Shown here: in pieces, positions 34,014 to 42,495 of the stretch | Numbering within the stretch: position 1 is the stretch's first letter | Layout: every line of letters begins with the position of its first letter | Origin: Natronobiforma cellulositropha | GTDB taxonomy: Archaea; Halobacteriota; Halobacteria; Halobacteriales; Natrialbaceae | DNA length: 64,000 nt | Direction of reading: 5' to 3' | Assembly (NCBI RefSeq): GCF_025629245.1 | Contig: NZ_JANZXN010000014.1 | Coordinates: 376 to 64,375 of the forward strand | The notes under the pieces: model-generated | What the model was told of the DNA's origin: nothing | The model's database searches: none | What the model saw: only the letters and a program-made list of their open reading frames with translations | Made by a program: the position numbers and the translations under genes

Positions 34014-34040
34014 TCACGAAAATCTTCGATTTTCGGACGA
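33987..34040 (+). repeat. Palindromic insert, copy C (inside tnpB 3' end)
   Basis: A 54-bp insert (18 codons) with hairpins at 33992-34010 (CGAAAGAC/GTCTTTCG) and 34017-34035 (CGAAAATC/GATTTTCG), spacer TGATCA. It sits between a GTG codon and CGACGGCAG. The reading frame on both sides is the same, but the spacer TGA is read in frame and stops tnpB. Confidence 0.87.
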
Positions 34041-34147
34041 CGACGGCAGGCATCGGGGGCTGTGGACGCCCCGACCGTGACCCGCCCGACCGTTCGAGGC
34101 TATCAGGCCGATGGTCGGATGGGAGTGTCCGACTAAACCACGGGAAG

Positions 34148-34168
34148 CCTCGGGGCTTGACCCCGAGG
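34148..34168. repeat. Right-end hairpin of the IS605-type element
   Basis: Same 21-nt hairpin as at 32046-32066 (CCTCGGGG, CTTGA, CCCCGAGG), 8 nt before the inferred right boundary at 34176. In tnpB elements this region also forms the 3' end of the guide RNA scaffold, with the guide read from the flanking host gene. Confidence 0.75.
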
Positions 34169-34176
34169 CAGTTCAC

Positions 34177-34650
34177 CTCGAGTACACACACCGGCCGGTT
34201 CACACCGCCGCGTCGGCGGCGCTCGCCATCTTCGGTCTGCTGGTCGTCGTCGACCCGTGGTTCGCCGTCGTCGCCATCGGCGCGTACCTCCTCCCACCGC
34301 TCGTGCTGTACACGCTCGAGGAGCGACCACGCCGGCCGGGGGGACGCGAACCGGACTCCCCACCGGCCGCATCTGACCGCCCGGATGAACCGGGCGGGAC
34401 CGACGGGTACGGGTCGGCAGACGGCGATACGGACACCGACGGGGACACGGATACCGACGGGGACACGGATACCGACGGGGACACGGATACCGACGGGGAC
34501 ACGGACACGGATACCGACGGGGACACGGACACGGATACCGACGGGGACACGGACACGGATACCGACGGGGACACGGATACGGACGGCGATACCGACAGCG
34601 GAACCGGCGGGCAGGCGAGCCTTCGTCGGGACCGACGGGACGAGCACTGA
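34177..34650 (+). pseudogene. 3' fragment of the split membrane protein gene with Asp-Thr repeat tail
   Basis: Continues the gene begun at 31982. It reads LEYTHRPVHTAASAALAIFG, then two membrane helices (about AALAIFGLLVVV and FAVVAIGAYLLPPLVLY), then a hydrophilic tail of 100 residues. The tail is dominated by Asp-Gly-Asp-Thr-Asp-Thr repeats and ends SLRRDRRDEH. An ATG at 34111 inside the insertion sequence is in frame and could give a hybrid product, so some expression is possible. No known family is recognised for the intact protein. Confidence 0.6.
34422..34596. repeat. Tandem coding repeat (18- and 24-bp units)
   Basis: GGGGACACGGATACCGAC is repeated with interspersed 24-bp versions that contain an extra ACACGG. 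All units are multiples of three and code for Asp-Gly-Asp-Thr-Asp-Thr. Unit copies are nearly identical, so length variation by slippage or recombination is likely. Confidence 0.85.
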
Positions 34651-34744
34651 CGGGACCGCGGTCGGCCGGTTCGAACCTGTCCGTTTCGCTGACCTTGGGA
34701 GAATCCTGCACTGACCTTATCCGTCCTGGTGAACTGGTTCGTTC

Positions 34745-37435
34745 ATGAGTGACCGGGTGAGAAACGCCGACGGCCGTGCTCAGAGTGAGGTATGCGAGGG
34801 GGGCGCAGGCCGGGACTATCACACGCTCGTCGACGCGGTCGACGACGGACTCTACCAGCTCGACGCCGACGGCTACTTCGTCACGGTGAACGACGCGATC
34901 GTCGAACGCAGTGGCTACGCCCGGTCGGAACTCATCGGTGAACACGTGTCGGTACTCCTCGAGCCAGCCACGATCGACCGGATCGAGACCGAAATCCAGC
35001 GCCGCCTGACGGGCGAGCGCGAGACCGACCGTATCGAATTCGTCCTCGAGGCAGCGACCGGCGAGGTGGTCGCCTGCGAACTGACGATCAGCCTCCTAGT
35101 CGACGACGGGACGTTTCGGGGGACGGCTGGCGTCGTTCGCGAGATCACCGACCGGTCCGGCCGCGACCGGGTCCGTGAGCAGTGGGAGCGACGCACCGAG
35201 CAGGTTCGCCGTCGAGAACGGTGTGAGGCGATCCTCGAGACGATCGACGACGGGGTCTACGTCCTCGACGCCGACCGCCGCTTTACGATGGTCAACGACG
35301 GCTTCGCCAGCCTGGCTCGCGTCGATCGGTCGGACCTCGTCGGCCGCCACGTTTCGACCGTCTTCGGTACGGAGTTCGACGCGCTCGAGCGTGCGCACGC
35401 CACCGGTGAGGAGTCGTCGGCCGCACCGTTCGAGGGGACGATCCACCGCGGCGACGGCGAGGAACTCGTCGTCGAGAACCGCTCGACGGTTCTCACGTCT
35501 GGACCGCTCGAGGGCGAGCGCATCGGCGTCGTCAGGGACATCTCGGGACGGAAAGCACGCGAGCGGACGCTCGAGGAGTCAGAACAGCGCTACCGCACGC
35601 TCGCGGAGTACTTCCCGAACGGAATCGTCACGCTGTTCGACCACGACCTGCGCTACACGCTCGCCAGTGGACAGGGCTTCGCGAAGATCCCGGTCGAAGC
35701 GGCCGATCTCGAGGGGCGCCACTTCAGAGATGTTTGGCCGCCCGAAACCGCCGACGAACTCGAGCCGATCTTCCTCGCGGCGCTCGCAGGGACGGAGCGC
35801 TCGGTCGAACTCGAGTACGCGGGCCGTGAGTGGGTCGTCCGTGCCGTTCCGATCACCGACGAGCGAGGCGACACGTTCGCCGGGATGACGATGGCCCAGG
35901 ATATCACCGTCCAGAAAGACCGCGAGCGCTACCTCCGGGACGCGAAGGCGAAACTCGAGGCGGCGACCGAGGCGGGTGCGATCGGCACCTGGGAGTGGGA
36001 CATCGAGGCGGACCGGATGGTCGTCGGCACGTCGTTCGCCGACACCTTCGGCGTCGACCCTGACGCGGCCGAGACCGGCGTCCCACTCGAGCAGTTCATC
36101 GCCTCGATTCACCCCGCCGACCGCGAGCGGGTCGTCGCGAGCGTCGAGCGAGCGGTCGAAACCGGTGGGGCGTACGAAGAGGAGTATCGCGTCCGTGACG
36201 CCGACGGCGACCTCCGCTGGGTGGTCGCGCGCAGTTCCGTCACGTACGACGACGCGGGCGACCCGCAGACGTTCCCCGGTGCGCTCGTCGACATCACCGA
36301 CCGGAAGAACGCCGAAGAGGAACTGAAGCACCACAAACGCCAGCTCGAGACGCTGTTCGAGGTGTTGCCCGTCGGTGCCGTCGTCGCGAGAGCGGACGGC
36401 TACCTCGTCGAGGCGAACGAGACAGCCACAGAGATCTGGGGTGGCGACGTCTTCGACGCGGAAGCCGTCTCGGAGTACGACCGGTACACCGCCTGGTGGC
36501 CCGAGAGCGGCGACCGCGTCCAGCCGGACGAGTGGACGATGGCGCAGGTCTTACGCGGCGAGGAGGTCACCGAGCCGAACGTCTACGAAATCGAGGCGGT
36601 CGACGGGACGCGAAAGATCATCATGGAACACGGCATGCCGGTTCGAGACGACGATGGCGACGTCCAGCTCGGGGTCGTCACCCTCTCAGACATCACCGAA
36701 CGCCGCGAGTATCGCCGCCGCCTCGAGACAGCCGTCTCGAAACTCGAGGCGTCGAACGAACGCCTCGAGCAGTTCGCCTACGCCGCCAGCCACGACCTCC
36801 AGGAGCCGCTCCGGATGGTCTCGAGTTACCTCCAGCTCGTCGACAGCCGGTACCGTTCGGACCTCGACGAGGAGGGTCGGGAGTTCCTCGCGTTCGCCAT
36901 CGACGGTGCCGACCGGATGCGCGAGATGGTCGACGGCCTGCTCGAGTACGCCCGCGTCGACACGCGTGGCGACCCGCTCGAGCCGGTCGACCTCGAATCC
37001 GTCTTCGACGCGGTGGTCGGCGACCTCGCGGTCGGTATCGACGAATCCGGTGCCGTGGTGACGTCCGAATCGCTGCCCTGTGTCTACGGCGATGCGAACC
37101 AGCTTCGGCAGGTCTTTCAGAACCTGCTCAGTAACGCGATCACCTACGCCGGAGACGAGCCGCCACGAATTCACGTCTCTGCGGAGCGACACCGCTCCGA
37201 GTGGCTCCTCTCCGTTCAGGACGACGGAATCGGCATCGACCCGGCCGACGAAGACCAGGTCTTCGAGATCTTCCAGCGCCTCCACAGCCGCGACGAGTTC
37301 GACGGCTCGGGTATCGGGCTGGCGCTGTGTAAACGGATCGTCGAGCGCCACGGCGGCGAGATCTGGGTCGACTCCGCACCCGGCGAGGGGGCGACCTTCT
37401 CCTTCACCCTCCCGGCCGTCGACGACGACCAGTGA
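34745..37435 (+). CDS. Multi-PAS sensor histidine kinase
   Basis: An 896-residue soluble kinase. Five PAS domains can be placed: about residues 20-130 (YHTLVDAVDDGLYQLDADGY), 155-270, 285-400, 410-525 (TEAGAIGTWEWDIEADRMVV) and 530-660 (LETLFEVLPVGAVVARADGY). The HisKA domain follows (about 675-745) with phospho-accepting His in YAASHDLQEPLRM. The HATPase domain shows the N box NLLSNAITYAG, G1 DDGIGIDP and G2 GSGIGLALCKRIVERHGG. There are no transmembrane helices, so it senses an internal signal such as redox, light or small ligands. No response regulator is adjacent. Confidence 0.92.
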   Translation: MSDRVRNADGRAQSEVCEGGAGRDYHTLVDAVDDGLYQLDADGYFVTVNDAIVERSGYARSELIGEHVSVLLEPATIDRIETEIQRRLTGERETDRIEFVLEAATGEVVACELTISLLVDDGTFRGTAGVVREITDRSGRDRVREQWERRTEQVRRRERCEAILETIDDGVYVLDADRRFTMVNDGFASLARVDRSDLVGRHVSTVFGTEFDALERAHATGEESSAAPFEGTIHRGDGEELVVENRSTVLTSGPLEGERIGVVRDISGRKARERTLEESEQRYRTLAEYFPNGIVTLFDHDLRYTLASGQGFAKIPVEAADLEGRHFRDVWPPETADELEPIFLAALAGTERSVELEYAGREWVVRAVPITDERGDTFAGMTMAQDITVQKDRERYLRDAKAKLEAATEAGAIGTWEWDIEADRMVVGTSFADTFGVDPDAAETGVPLEQFIASIHPADRERVVASVERAVETGGAYEEEYRVRDADGDLRWVVARSSVTYDDAGDPQTFPGALVDITDRKNAEEELKHHKRQLETLFEVLPVGAVVARADGYLVEANETATEIWGGDVFDAEAVSEYDRYTAWWPESGDRVQPDEWTMAQVLRGEEVTEPNVYEIEAVDGTRKIIMEHGMPVRDDDGDVQLGVVTLSDITERREYRRRLETAVSKLEASNERLEQFAYAASHDLQEPLRMVSSYLQLVDSRYRSDLDEEGREFLAFAIDGADRMREMVDGLLEYARVDTRGDPLEPVDLESVFDAVVGDLAVGIDESGAVVTSESLPCVYGDANQLRQVFQNLLSNAITYAGDEPPRIHVSAERHRSEWLLSVQDDGIGIDPADEDQVFEIFQRLHSRDEFDGSGIGLALCKRIVERHGGEIWVDSAPGEGATFSFTLPAVDDDQ

Positions 37436-37508
37436 GACCGACGCGGGGACCGCCGCTCGCGTCGCCGCGACCCATACGTTCTCGAGGCGGCCTTCCCAAG
37501 AGCCGCCC

Positions 37509-38435
37509 ATGACCGACCACGCGAACGCTGGCTACCGTCGCCTCTTCGAGGAGTTCTCCGTCGGCCTGTTCTTCCCGATCACGACCACTTCTGAGCCCGT
37601 TCCGCCGCTCGAGGACCAGCTCGAGCTCGCGCGCTACGCCTGCGACCTCGGCTTCGACGCGCTCTGGTTTCGCGACGTGCCGCTGTTCTGGCCGCCCTTC
37701 GGCGACGCGGGCCAGGTGTACGACCCCTGGGTCTTCCTCTCGCACATCGCTGCCCACACCGAGGAGGTCGCGCTCGTCACCGGATCGATCGTCCTCCCGC
37801 TCAGACACCCGCTACACGTCGCGAAGGCCGCCGCATCGGTCGACCGCCTCTCCGATGGGCGGCTCGTCCTCGGCGTCGCCAGCGGCGACCGCCCGCCGGA
37901 GTTCCCCGCCTTCGGCGTCGAGGAGGCTGCGCGCGGTGAGCTGTTTCGCGAGAGCATCGACGTCCTCCGGACCGTCTGGGCCGAGCCGTACCCGGAACTC
38001 GAGACCTCGCTCGTCGACCTCGACGGCTCGATGGACCTGCTGCCGAAGCCGACGGCCGAGACGCTCCCCCTGCTCGTCACCGGCCACGCCCAGCAGTCGC
38101 TCGAGTGGATCGGTGACCACGCCGACGGCTGGGTCTACTACCAGCGCGATATCGCGGACCTCGAGGACCAGCTCGCCGAGTGGCGCGAGGTCTCTGGTGG
38201 GGAGAAACCCTACGTGCAGGTGCTCCACGTCGGACTCGAGGACGACCCGACCGCCGGTCCGGAGCCGGTCCACCAGGGCTACGCCGCCGGGAGCGAGTGG
38301 TTCGCAGAACACCTCCGCTCACTGGCCGACTGCGGTGTCGACCACGTCGTGATCAACATCCGGCGGACGGCCGACGGCCGCGGCCCGCGGGACGTCCTCG
38401 AGCGGTTCGCGAGCGAGGTACTCGAGGCGGTGTGA
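37509..38435 (+). CDS. LLM-class (luciferase-like) flavin-dependent oxidoreductase
   Basis: A 308-residue protein starting at ATG 37509 (MTDHANAGYRRLFEEFSVGL). It has the bacterial luciferase-like TIM-barrel pattern (LGFDALWFRDVP, GSIVLPLRHPLHVAKAAASV, RLVLGVASGDRPPEFPAFGV, LLVTGHAQQSLEWIGDHADG). It resembles the TIGR03571 subgroup of FMN or F420-dependent enzymes. The substrate is unknown. Confidence 0.82.
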   Translation: MTDHANAGYRRLFEEFSVGLFFPITTTSEPVPPLEDQLELARYACDLGFDALWFRDVPLFWPPFGDAGQVYDPWVFLSHIAAHTEEVALVTGSIVLPLRHPLHVAKAAASVDRLSDGRLVLGVASGDRPPEFPAFGVEEAARGELFRESIDVLRTVWAEPYPELETSLVDLDGSMDLLPKPTAETLPLLVTGHAQQSLEWIGDHADGWVYYQRDIADLEDQLAEWREVSGGEKPYVQVLHVGLEDDPTAGPEPVHQGYAAGSEWFAEHLRSLADCGVDHVVINIRRTADGRGPRDVLERFASEVLEAV

Positions 38436-38464
38436 GCGTCACTGTGGCGTCTCTTGGGGAGCGA

Positions 38465-39616
38465 TTACAGCCCCTTGCCGAGTAACTCTCGAGCGATGAT
38501 GTTCTTCTGAATCTCGCTGGTTCCCTCGTAGATCTGGGTAATCTTCGCGTCGCGGTAGAAGCGCTCGACCGGGAAGTCGTTGACGTAGCCCGCCCCGCCG
38601 TGGATCTGGACGGCTTCGTTCGCGACCTCGACGGCGACGCGAGAGGCGTACTCCTTGGCCATCGACGCCAGCCGGGTGATGTCCTCGCCCTGGTCGACCT
38701 TCCAGGCGGACTTGTACGTCAGCAGGCGGGCCGCTTCGGTCTTCGTGTGCATGTCGGCGAGTTTGTGCTGGATCGCCTGGAAGTCGCCGATGGGACGGCC
38801 GAACTGTTCGCGCTCTTCGGCGTAGGCGAGTGCGGCCTCGCTCGCGCCCCGGGCGATGCCGACGCCCTGTGCGGCGACGGCGGTCCGCGTCTGGTCGAAG
38901 AAGTGCATCTGCTGGAGGAACGCGGCGTTCTCGGTGCCGACGAGGTTCTCCTCGGGGACGCGAACGTCGTCGAAGACGAGTTCGGCGGTGTCGGACGCCC
39001 GGATACCGAGCTTTCCGGTGATCTTCTCGGCGCTGAAGCCGTCGCGGTCTGCCTCGACGATCAGCTGTGAGAAGCCGTTGTACCGCCCCTCAGCGTCGGG
39101 GTCGGTCTTACAGAGCACGACGAAGAAGTCGCCGACGGTCCCGTTCGTGATCCACATCTTGGTGCCGTTGACGACCCACTCGTCCCCATCTCTCTCGGCG
39201 GTCGTCGACACCGAGGAGACGTCGGAGCCGGTGTCCGGCTCCGAGATCGCCGCCCCGGAAATCATCTCTCCGAGTGCGACCGGCTCGAGAAAGCGCGCTT
39301 TCTGCTCGTCGGTGCCGAACTCGAGGATCGCCTCACAGCCGAACGAGGAGGCGACGATCGAGAGCGCGATACCCGGATCGACGGCGAACAGTTCCTCGAC
39401 GATCAGCGTCGTATCGAGAATCGAGTAGCCCGCTCCGCCGTACTCCATCGGGATGTACGACCCCGTCAGCCCCATCTCTGCGGCCCGTTCGACGATCTCG
39501 TGGGGAAACTCCTCGGCGACGTCGTACGCCTGTGCGTGCGGTTCGATCTCGGCTTCGGCGAAGCGCCGAACCTCCTCGCGAATCTGTCGTTGTTCCTCGC
39601 TGAGTCCGAACTCCAT
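38465..39616 (-). CDS. Acyl-CoA dehydrogenase
   Basis: A 383-residue flavoprotein beginning [20 protein letters not shown]. Family features include [33 protein letters not shown], and the catalytic-base region [13 protein letters not shown] near the C-terminus. It oxidises acyl-CoA to enoyl-CoA and passes electrons to ETF. It is divergent from the fused hydroxyacyl-CoA dehydrogenase/enoyl-CoA hydratase gene 104 bp away, which supplies the next two beta-oxidation steps, so shared control is likely. Confidence 0.92.
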   Translation of the reverse strand: MEFGLSEEQRQIREEVRRFAEAEIEPHAQAYDVAEEFPHEIVERAAEMGLTGSYIPMEYGGAGYSILDTTLIVEELFAVDPGIALSIVASSFGCEAILEFGTDEQKARFLEPVALGEMISGAAISEPDTGSDVSSVSTTAERDGDEWVVNGTKMWITNGTVGDFFVVLCKTDPDAEGRYNGFSQLIVEADRDGFSAEKITGKLGIRASDTAELVFDDVRVPEENLVGTENAAFLQQMHFFDQTRTAVAAQGVGIARGASEAALAYAEEREQFGRPIGDFQAIQHKLADMHTKTEAARLLTYKSAWKVDQGEDITRLASMAKEYASRVAVEVANEAVQIHGGAGYVNDFPVERFYRDAKITQIYEGTSEIQKNIIARELLGKGL

Positions 39617-39720
39617 GGCTGCCTATTCTACCTGAACGATCACAATAGTTGTGCCTGGCAGTAAACGTTCTCCAGGTTTATTTCCTGAGCGGGGGAAACG
39701 TTGAAACGGGTTCCCGGTGG

Positions 39721-41700
39721 ATGGACCGTATGGAACTCGAGGATATCAACACCGTCGCAGTTCTCGGTGCGGGGAACATGGGCCACGGCATCGCCGAGGT
39801 CGTGGCGCTCGCGGGCTACGACGTGTCGATGCGCGACATCACCGAGGAGTTCGTCCAGGACGGCTACGAGTCGATCGAGTGGTCGCTCGGCAAACTCGTC
39901 GAGAACGACCGCCTGAGCGAGGCGGAGGCGGACGCGGCCCTCGAGCGCGTGACGCCGCTGGTCGACGTCGAGGAGACCGTCGCGAACGCGGACGTCGTCA
40001 TCGAGGCCGTCCCCGAGCGGATGGACGTCAAGAAGGAGGTCTACGAGGAGGTCGAGTCGCACGCACCCGACCACACCATCTTCGCGACCAACACCTCCTC
40101 GCTGTCGGTGACGGAACTCTCCGAGGTCACCGACCGCCCCGAGCGCTTCTGTGGGATGCACTTTTTCAACCCGCCGATCCGGATGCCGCTCGTCGAGGTC
40201 ATCAGCGGCGAACACACCACAGAAGAGACGCTCGAGGTGATCGAAGCGCTCGCCGAGGACATCGGAAAGACGCCGGTACGCGTCCACCGCGACGAACCCG
40301 GCTTCATCGTCAACCGGATTCTCGTCCCGCTGATGAACGAGGCGGCGTGGCTCGTCCACGAGGGCGAGGCGACCGTCGCCGAGGTCGACTCGACCACCAA
40401 GTTCGACATGGGCCTGCCGATGGGCGCGTTCGAACTCGGCGACCAGGTCGGCAACGACGTCAGCTACCACGTCCTCGAGTACATGCACGAGGTGCTCGGC
40501 GAGGCTTACGAGCCGTCGCCGCTGTTGGTCGAGAAGGTCGAGAACGAGGAACTCGGCAAGAAGACCGGCCGCGGCTTCTACGACTACGAGGACGGTCCCG
40601 GCGCGGAGATTCCGTCCGACCAGGGCAGCGAGGAGATCCAGGCGCGACTGCTCGCCACGATGGCCAACGAGATTGCGAAACTGATCGACGGCGACGTCGC
40701 CTCGCCGGCGGCCATCGACGAGGCGGTCACCCTCGGCGGCGGCTTCCCCGATGGCCCCGTGAAGATGGCCGACGCCTACGGGCTCGGCGACCTCCTCGAG
40801 ACGCTCGAGCGCGCCTACGACGACCACGGCCACGAACGCTACGCCCCCGCCGCCTACCTCGAGACGCGTGCGGGCGAGGGCGGCTTCTACGAGGTGGGCG
40901 AGGACGAGACGGTCGCGTTCGAGACCATCACCGTCGAGTACCCGGCCGAGTACGTCGCCAGACTCGCCATCGACCGCCCACACCGCATGAACACGATCAG
41001 CACGGAGGTGCTCGAGGAACTCTCGGCGGCGATCGACGACCTCGAGACCGACGACGACGTGCGTGCAATCCTCCTCACCGGCGAGGGCGACCGCGCCTTC
41101 TCGGCGGGGGCCGACGTCCAGAGCATGGCTGCCGGTGGCGGCGACGCCATCGAGGGGATCGAACTCTCGCGGACGGGTCAGCGCGTCTTCGGCAAACTCG
41201 AGTCCTGTGACCTGCCGGTGGTCGCCGCCATCGACGGCTACTGTCTCGGCGGTGGGATGGAACTCGCCACCTGCGCGGACATCCGCATCGCGAGCGAGCG
41301 CGCCCAGCTCGGCCAGCCGGAGCTGAACCTCGGGCTCATTCCCGGCTGGGGTGGCACCCAGCGCCTCGCCCACCTCGTCGGCGAGAGTCGGGCGAAGGAG
41401 ATCATCCTCACCGCCGAGCGCTACGACGCCGAGACGATGGCCGACTACGGCTTCCTCAGCGAGGTCGTCCCGGCCGAGGACCTCGATGCGCGCGCGCTCG
41501 AACTCACCGCTCAGCTCGCCGGTGGCCCGCCCATCGCCCAGCGCTTCGTCAAGCGCGCGATGCTCGCCGGCCGCGACGACACCGACGCCGGACTCGAACT
41601 CGAGGCGACCGCGTTCGGCCACCTGATGGCGACCGAGGACCTGATGACGGGGATCACGGCCTTCATGAGCGACGACGACCCGGAGTTCTCGGGCAGGTGA
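39721..41700 (+). CDS. Fused 3-hydroxyacyl-CoA dehydrogenase / enoyl-CoA hydratase
   Basis: A 659-residue bifunctional enzyme from ATG 39721 (MDRMELEDINTVAVLGAGNM); ATG 39730 is an alternative. The N-terminal half is the NAD-binding hydroxyacyl-CoA dehydrogenase (GAGNMGHGIAEV, NTSSLSVTELSEVTDRPERF, GMHFFNPP, FDMGLPMGAFEL). The C-terminal part from about residue 405 is enoyl-CoA hydratase (AFSAGADVQSMA, DGYCLGGGMELATCADIRIA, LGLIPGWGGTQRL). The domain order is the reverse of bacterial FadB and is usual in archaea. With the divergent acyl-CoA dehydrogenase it covers three consecutive beta-oxidation reactions. No thiolase is in the window. Confidence 0.93.
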   Translation: MDRMELEDINTVAVLGAGNMGHGIAEVVALAGYDVSMRDITEEFVQDGYESIEWSLGKLVENDRLSEAEADAALERVTPLVDVEETVANADVVIEAVPERMDVKKEVYEEVESHAPDHTIFATNTSSLSVTELSEVTDRPERFCGMHFFNPPIRMPLVEVISGEHTTEETLEVIEALAEDIGKTPVRVHRDEPGFIVNRILVPLMNEAAWLVHEGEATVAEVDSTTKFDMGLPMGAFELGDQVGNDVSYHVLEYMHEVLGEAYEPSPLLVEKVENEELGKKTGRGFYDYEDGPGAEIPSDQGSEEIQARLLATMANEIAKLIDGDVASPAAIDEAVTLGGGFPDGPVKMADAYGLGDLLETLERAYDDHGHERYAPAAYLETRAGEGGFYEVGEDETVAFETITVEYPAEYVARLAIDRPHRMNTISTEVLEELSAAIDDLETDDDVRAILLTGEGDRAFSAGADVQSMAAGGGDAIEGIELSRTGQRVFGKLESCDLPVVAAIDGYCLGGGMELATCADIRIASERAQLGQPELNLGLIPGWGGTQRLAHLVGESRAKEIILTAERYDAETMADYGFLSEVVPAEDLDARALELTAQLAGGPPIAQRFVKRAMLAGRDDTDAGLELEATAFGHLMATEDLMTGITAFMSDDDPEFSGR

Positions 41701-41896
41701 ACCACCAGACGTCGGTTCGCCCGTCGGCCCGCTCGCTCACACCCCGTCTGCGGCCGCTGGTTCCGGCCGCTCGAGCAGTGGCACGCTCACTGTCCACACC
41801 TGTTGGCGCAATTTCATTTGGGCGCGAGATTTATCACCCATACCCACCATGTATCGGCCGTGTCAGGACTCGACGAGAGAGAAGGAGGGTCGACCG
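41701..41896. promoter_or_regulatory. Region upstream of the HalX response regulator
   Basis: About 195 bases without a gene. TTTCATTTGGGCGCGAGATTTATCACC at 41813-41839 contains a TATA-like TTTATC about 65 nt before the ATG at 41897, so this mRNA may have a leader. Confidence 0.4.
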
Positions 41897-42469
41897 ATGA
41901 GTGACGACCCCGAGGTTCTCGTCGTCGACGACGAGGCCCGCCTCGCGGACCTCTTTGCGGCGTGGATCGGTCAGCAACGTCCCGTCGCGGTCGCCTACGA
42001 CGGTGAGTCTGCCCTCGAGAAGATGTGTTCGTCCGTCTCGGTCGTCTTACTCGACCGGCGTATGCCGGGACTGTCGGGTGACGAAGTACTCCAGGCGATC
42101 AGAGAGGAGGGCTACGACTGTCGCGTCGTCATGGTGACGGCAGTCGACCCGGACTTCGACATCATCGAGATGGGCTTCGACGACTACCTCGTCAAACCCG
42201 TCTCGAAGGAGGAACTGCTCACCATGATCGACTCCGTCTCGAAGCGCTCGTCGTACGAATCCGAGATTCAGGAGTACTACGCGCTGGTCTCGAAGAAGGC
42301 GCTGCTCGAGTCGGAGAAGGCAGAACACGACCTCGCGACCAACGAGGAGTACCAGGAACTCACCGACCGCGTCGACGAACTCCGCTCGAGACTCGACGAC
42401 ACCATCTCGGAGATGTCGAGCCACGACGACTTCGTCGGCGCGTTCCAGGATCTCCAGACGGAGAACTGA
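41897..42469 (+). CDS. HalX-domain response regulator
   Basis: A 190-residue protein starting MSDDPEVLVVDDEARLADLF. The receiver domain (1-115) has the acidic pocket D11-D12, phospho-acceptor Asp53 in LLDRRMPG, Thr81 and Lys100 in YLVKPVS. The C-terminal HalX domain (about 120-190) is a helical coiled-coil-like segment (ALLESEKAEHDLATNEEYQE, LRSRLDDTISEMSSHDDFVG). HalX regulators lack a classic DNA-binding domain. It is convergent with the PAS/GAF kinase at 42496, its most likely partner by location. Confidence 0.9.
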   Translation: MSDDPEVLVVDDEARLADLFAAWIGQQRPVAVAYDGESALEKMCSSVSVVLLDRRMPGLSGDEVLQAIREEGYDCRVVMVTAVDPDFDIIEMGFDDYLVKPVSKEELLTMIDSVSKRSSYESEIQEYYALVSKKALLESEKAEHDLATNEEYQELTDRVDELRSRLDDTISEMSSHDDFVGAFQDLQTEN

Positions 42470-42495
42470 TCGCCGGACTCGTCGCTTCTCTTCAC

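Larger units (their letters stand above)
32027..34176. mobile_element. IS605-type insertion sequence, complete but mutated (tnpA, DUF2080 gene, tnpB)
   Basis: About 2150 bp. It carries divergent tnpA (minus) and a DUF2080-gene/tnpB pair (plus), with matching 21-nt hairpins in direct orientation near the two ends (32046-32066 and 34148-34168), as expected for single-strand transposition by a Y1 HUH transposase. The element creates no target duplication, and its removal restores the reading frame of the split host gene. Boundaries are inferred: the left flank ends TTCTAC, the right end is TTCAC. Three copies of a palindromic insert and an 8-bp repeat tract sit inside its genes. Confidence 0.82.

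Noticed and set aside
34200-34596. Asp-Thr repeat region as a possible CRISPR array
   Set aside because: Units are 18-24 bp without unique spacers, all multiples of three and in a coding frame.
39640-41622. A 660-codon minus-strand frame opposite the fused beta-oxidation enzyme
   Set aside because: Full-length shadow of a gene with clear catalytic motifs; no family recognised in the mirror frame.
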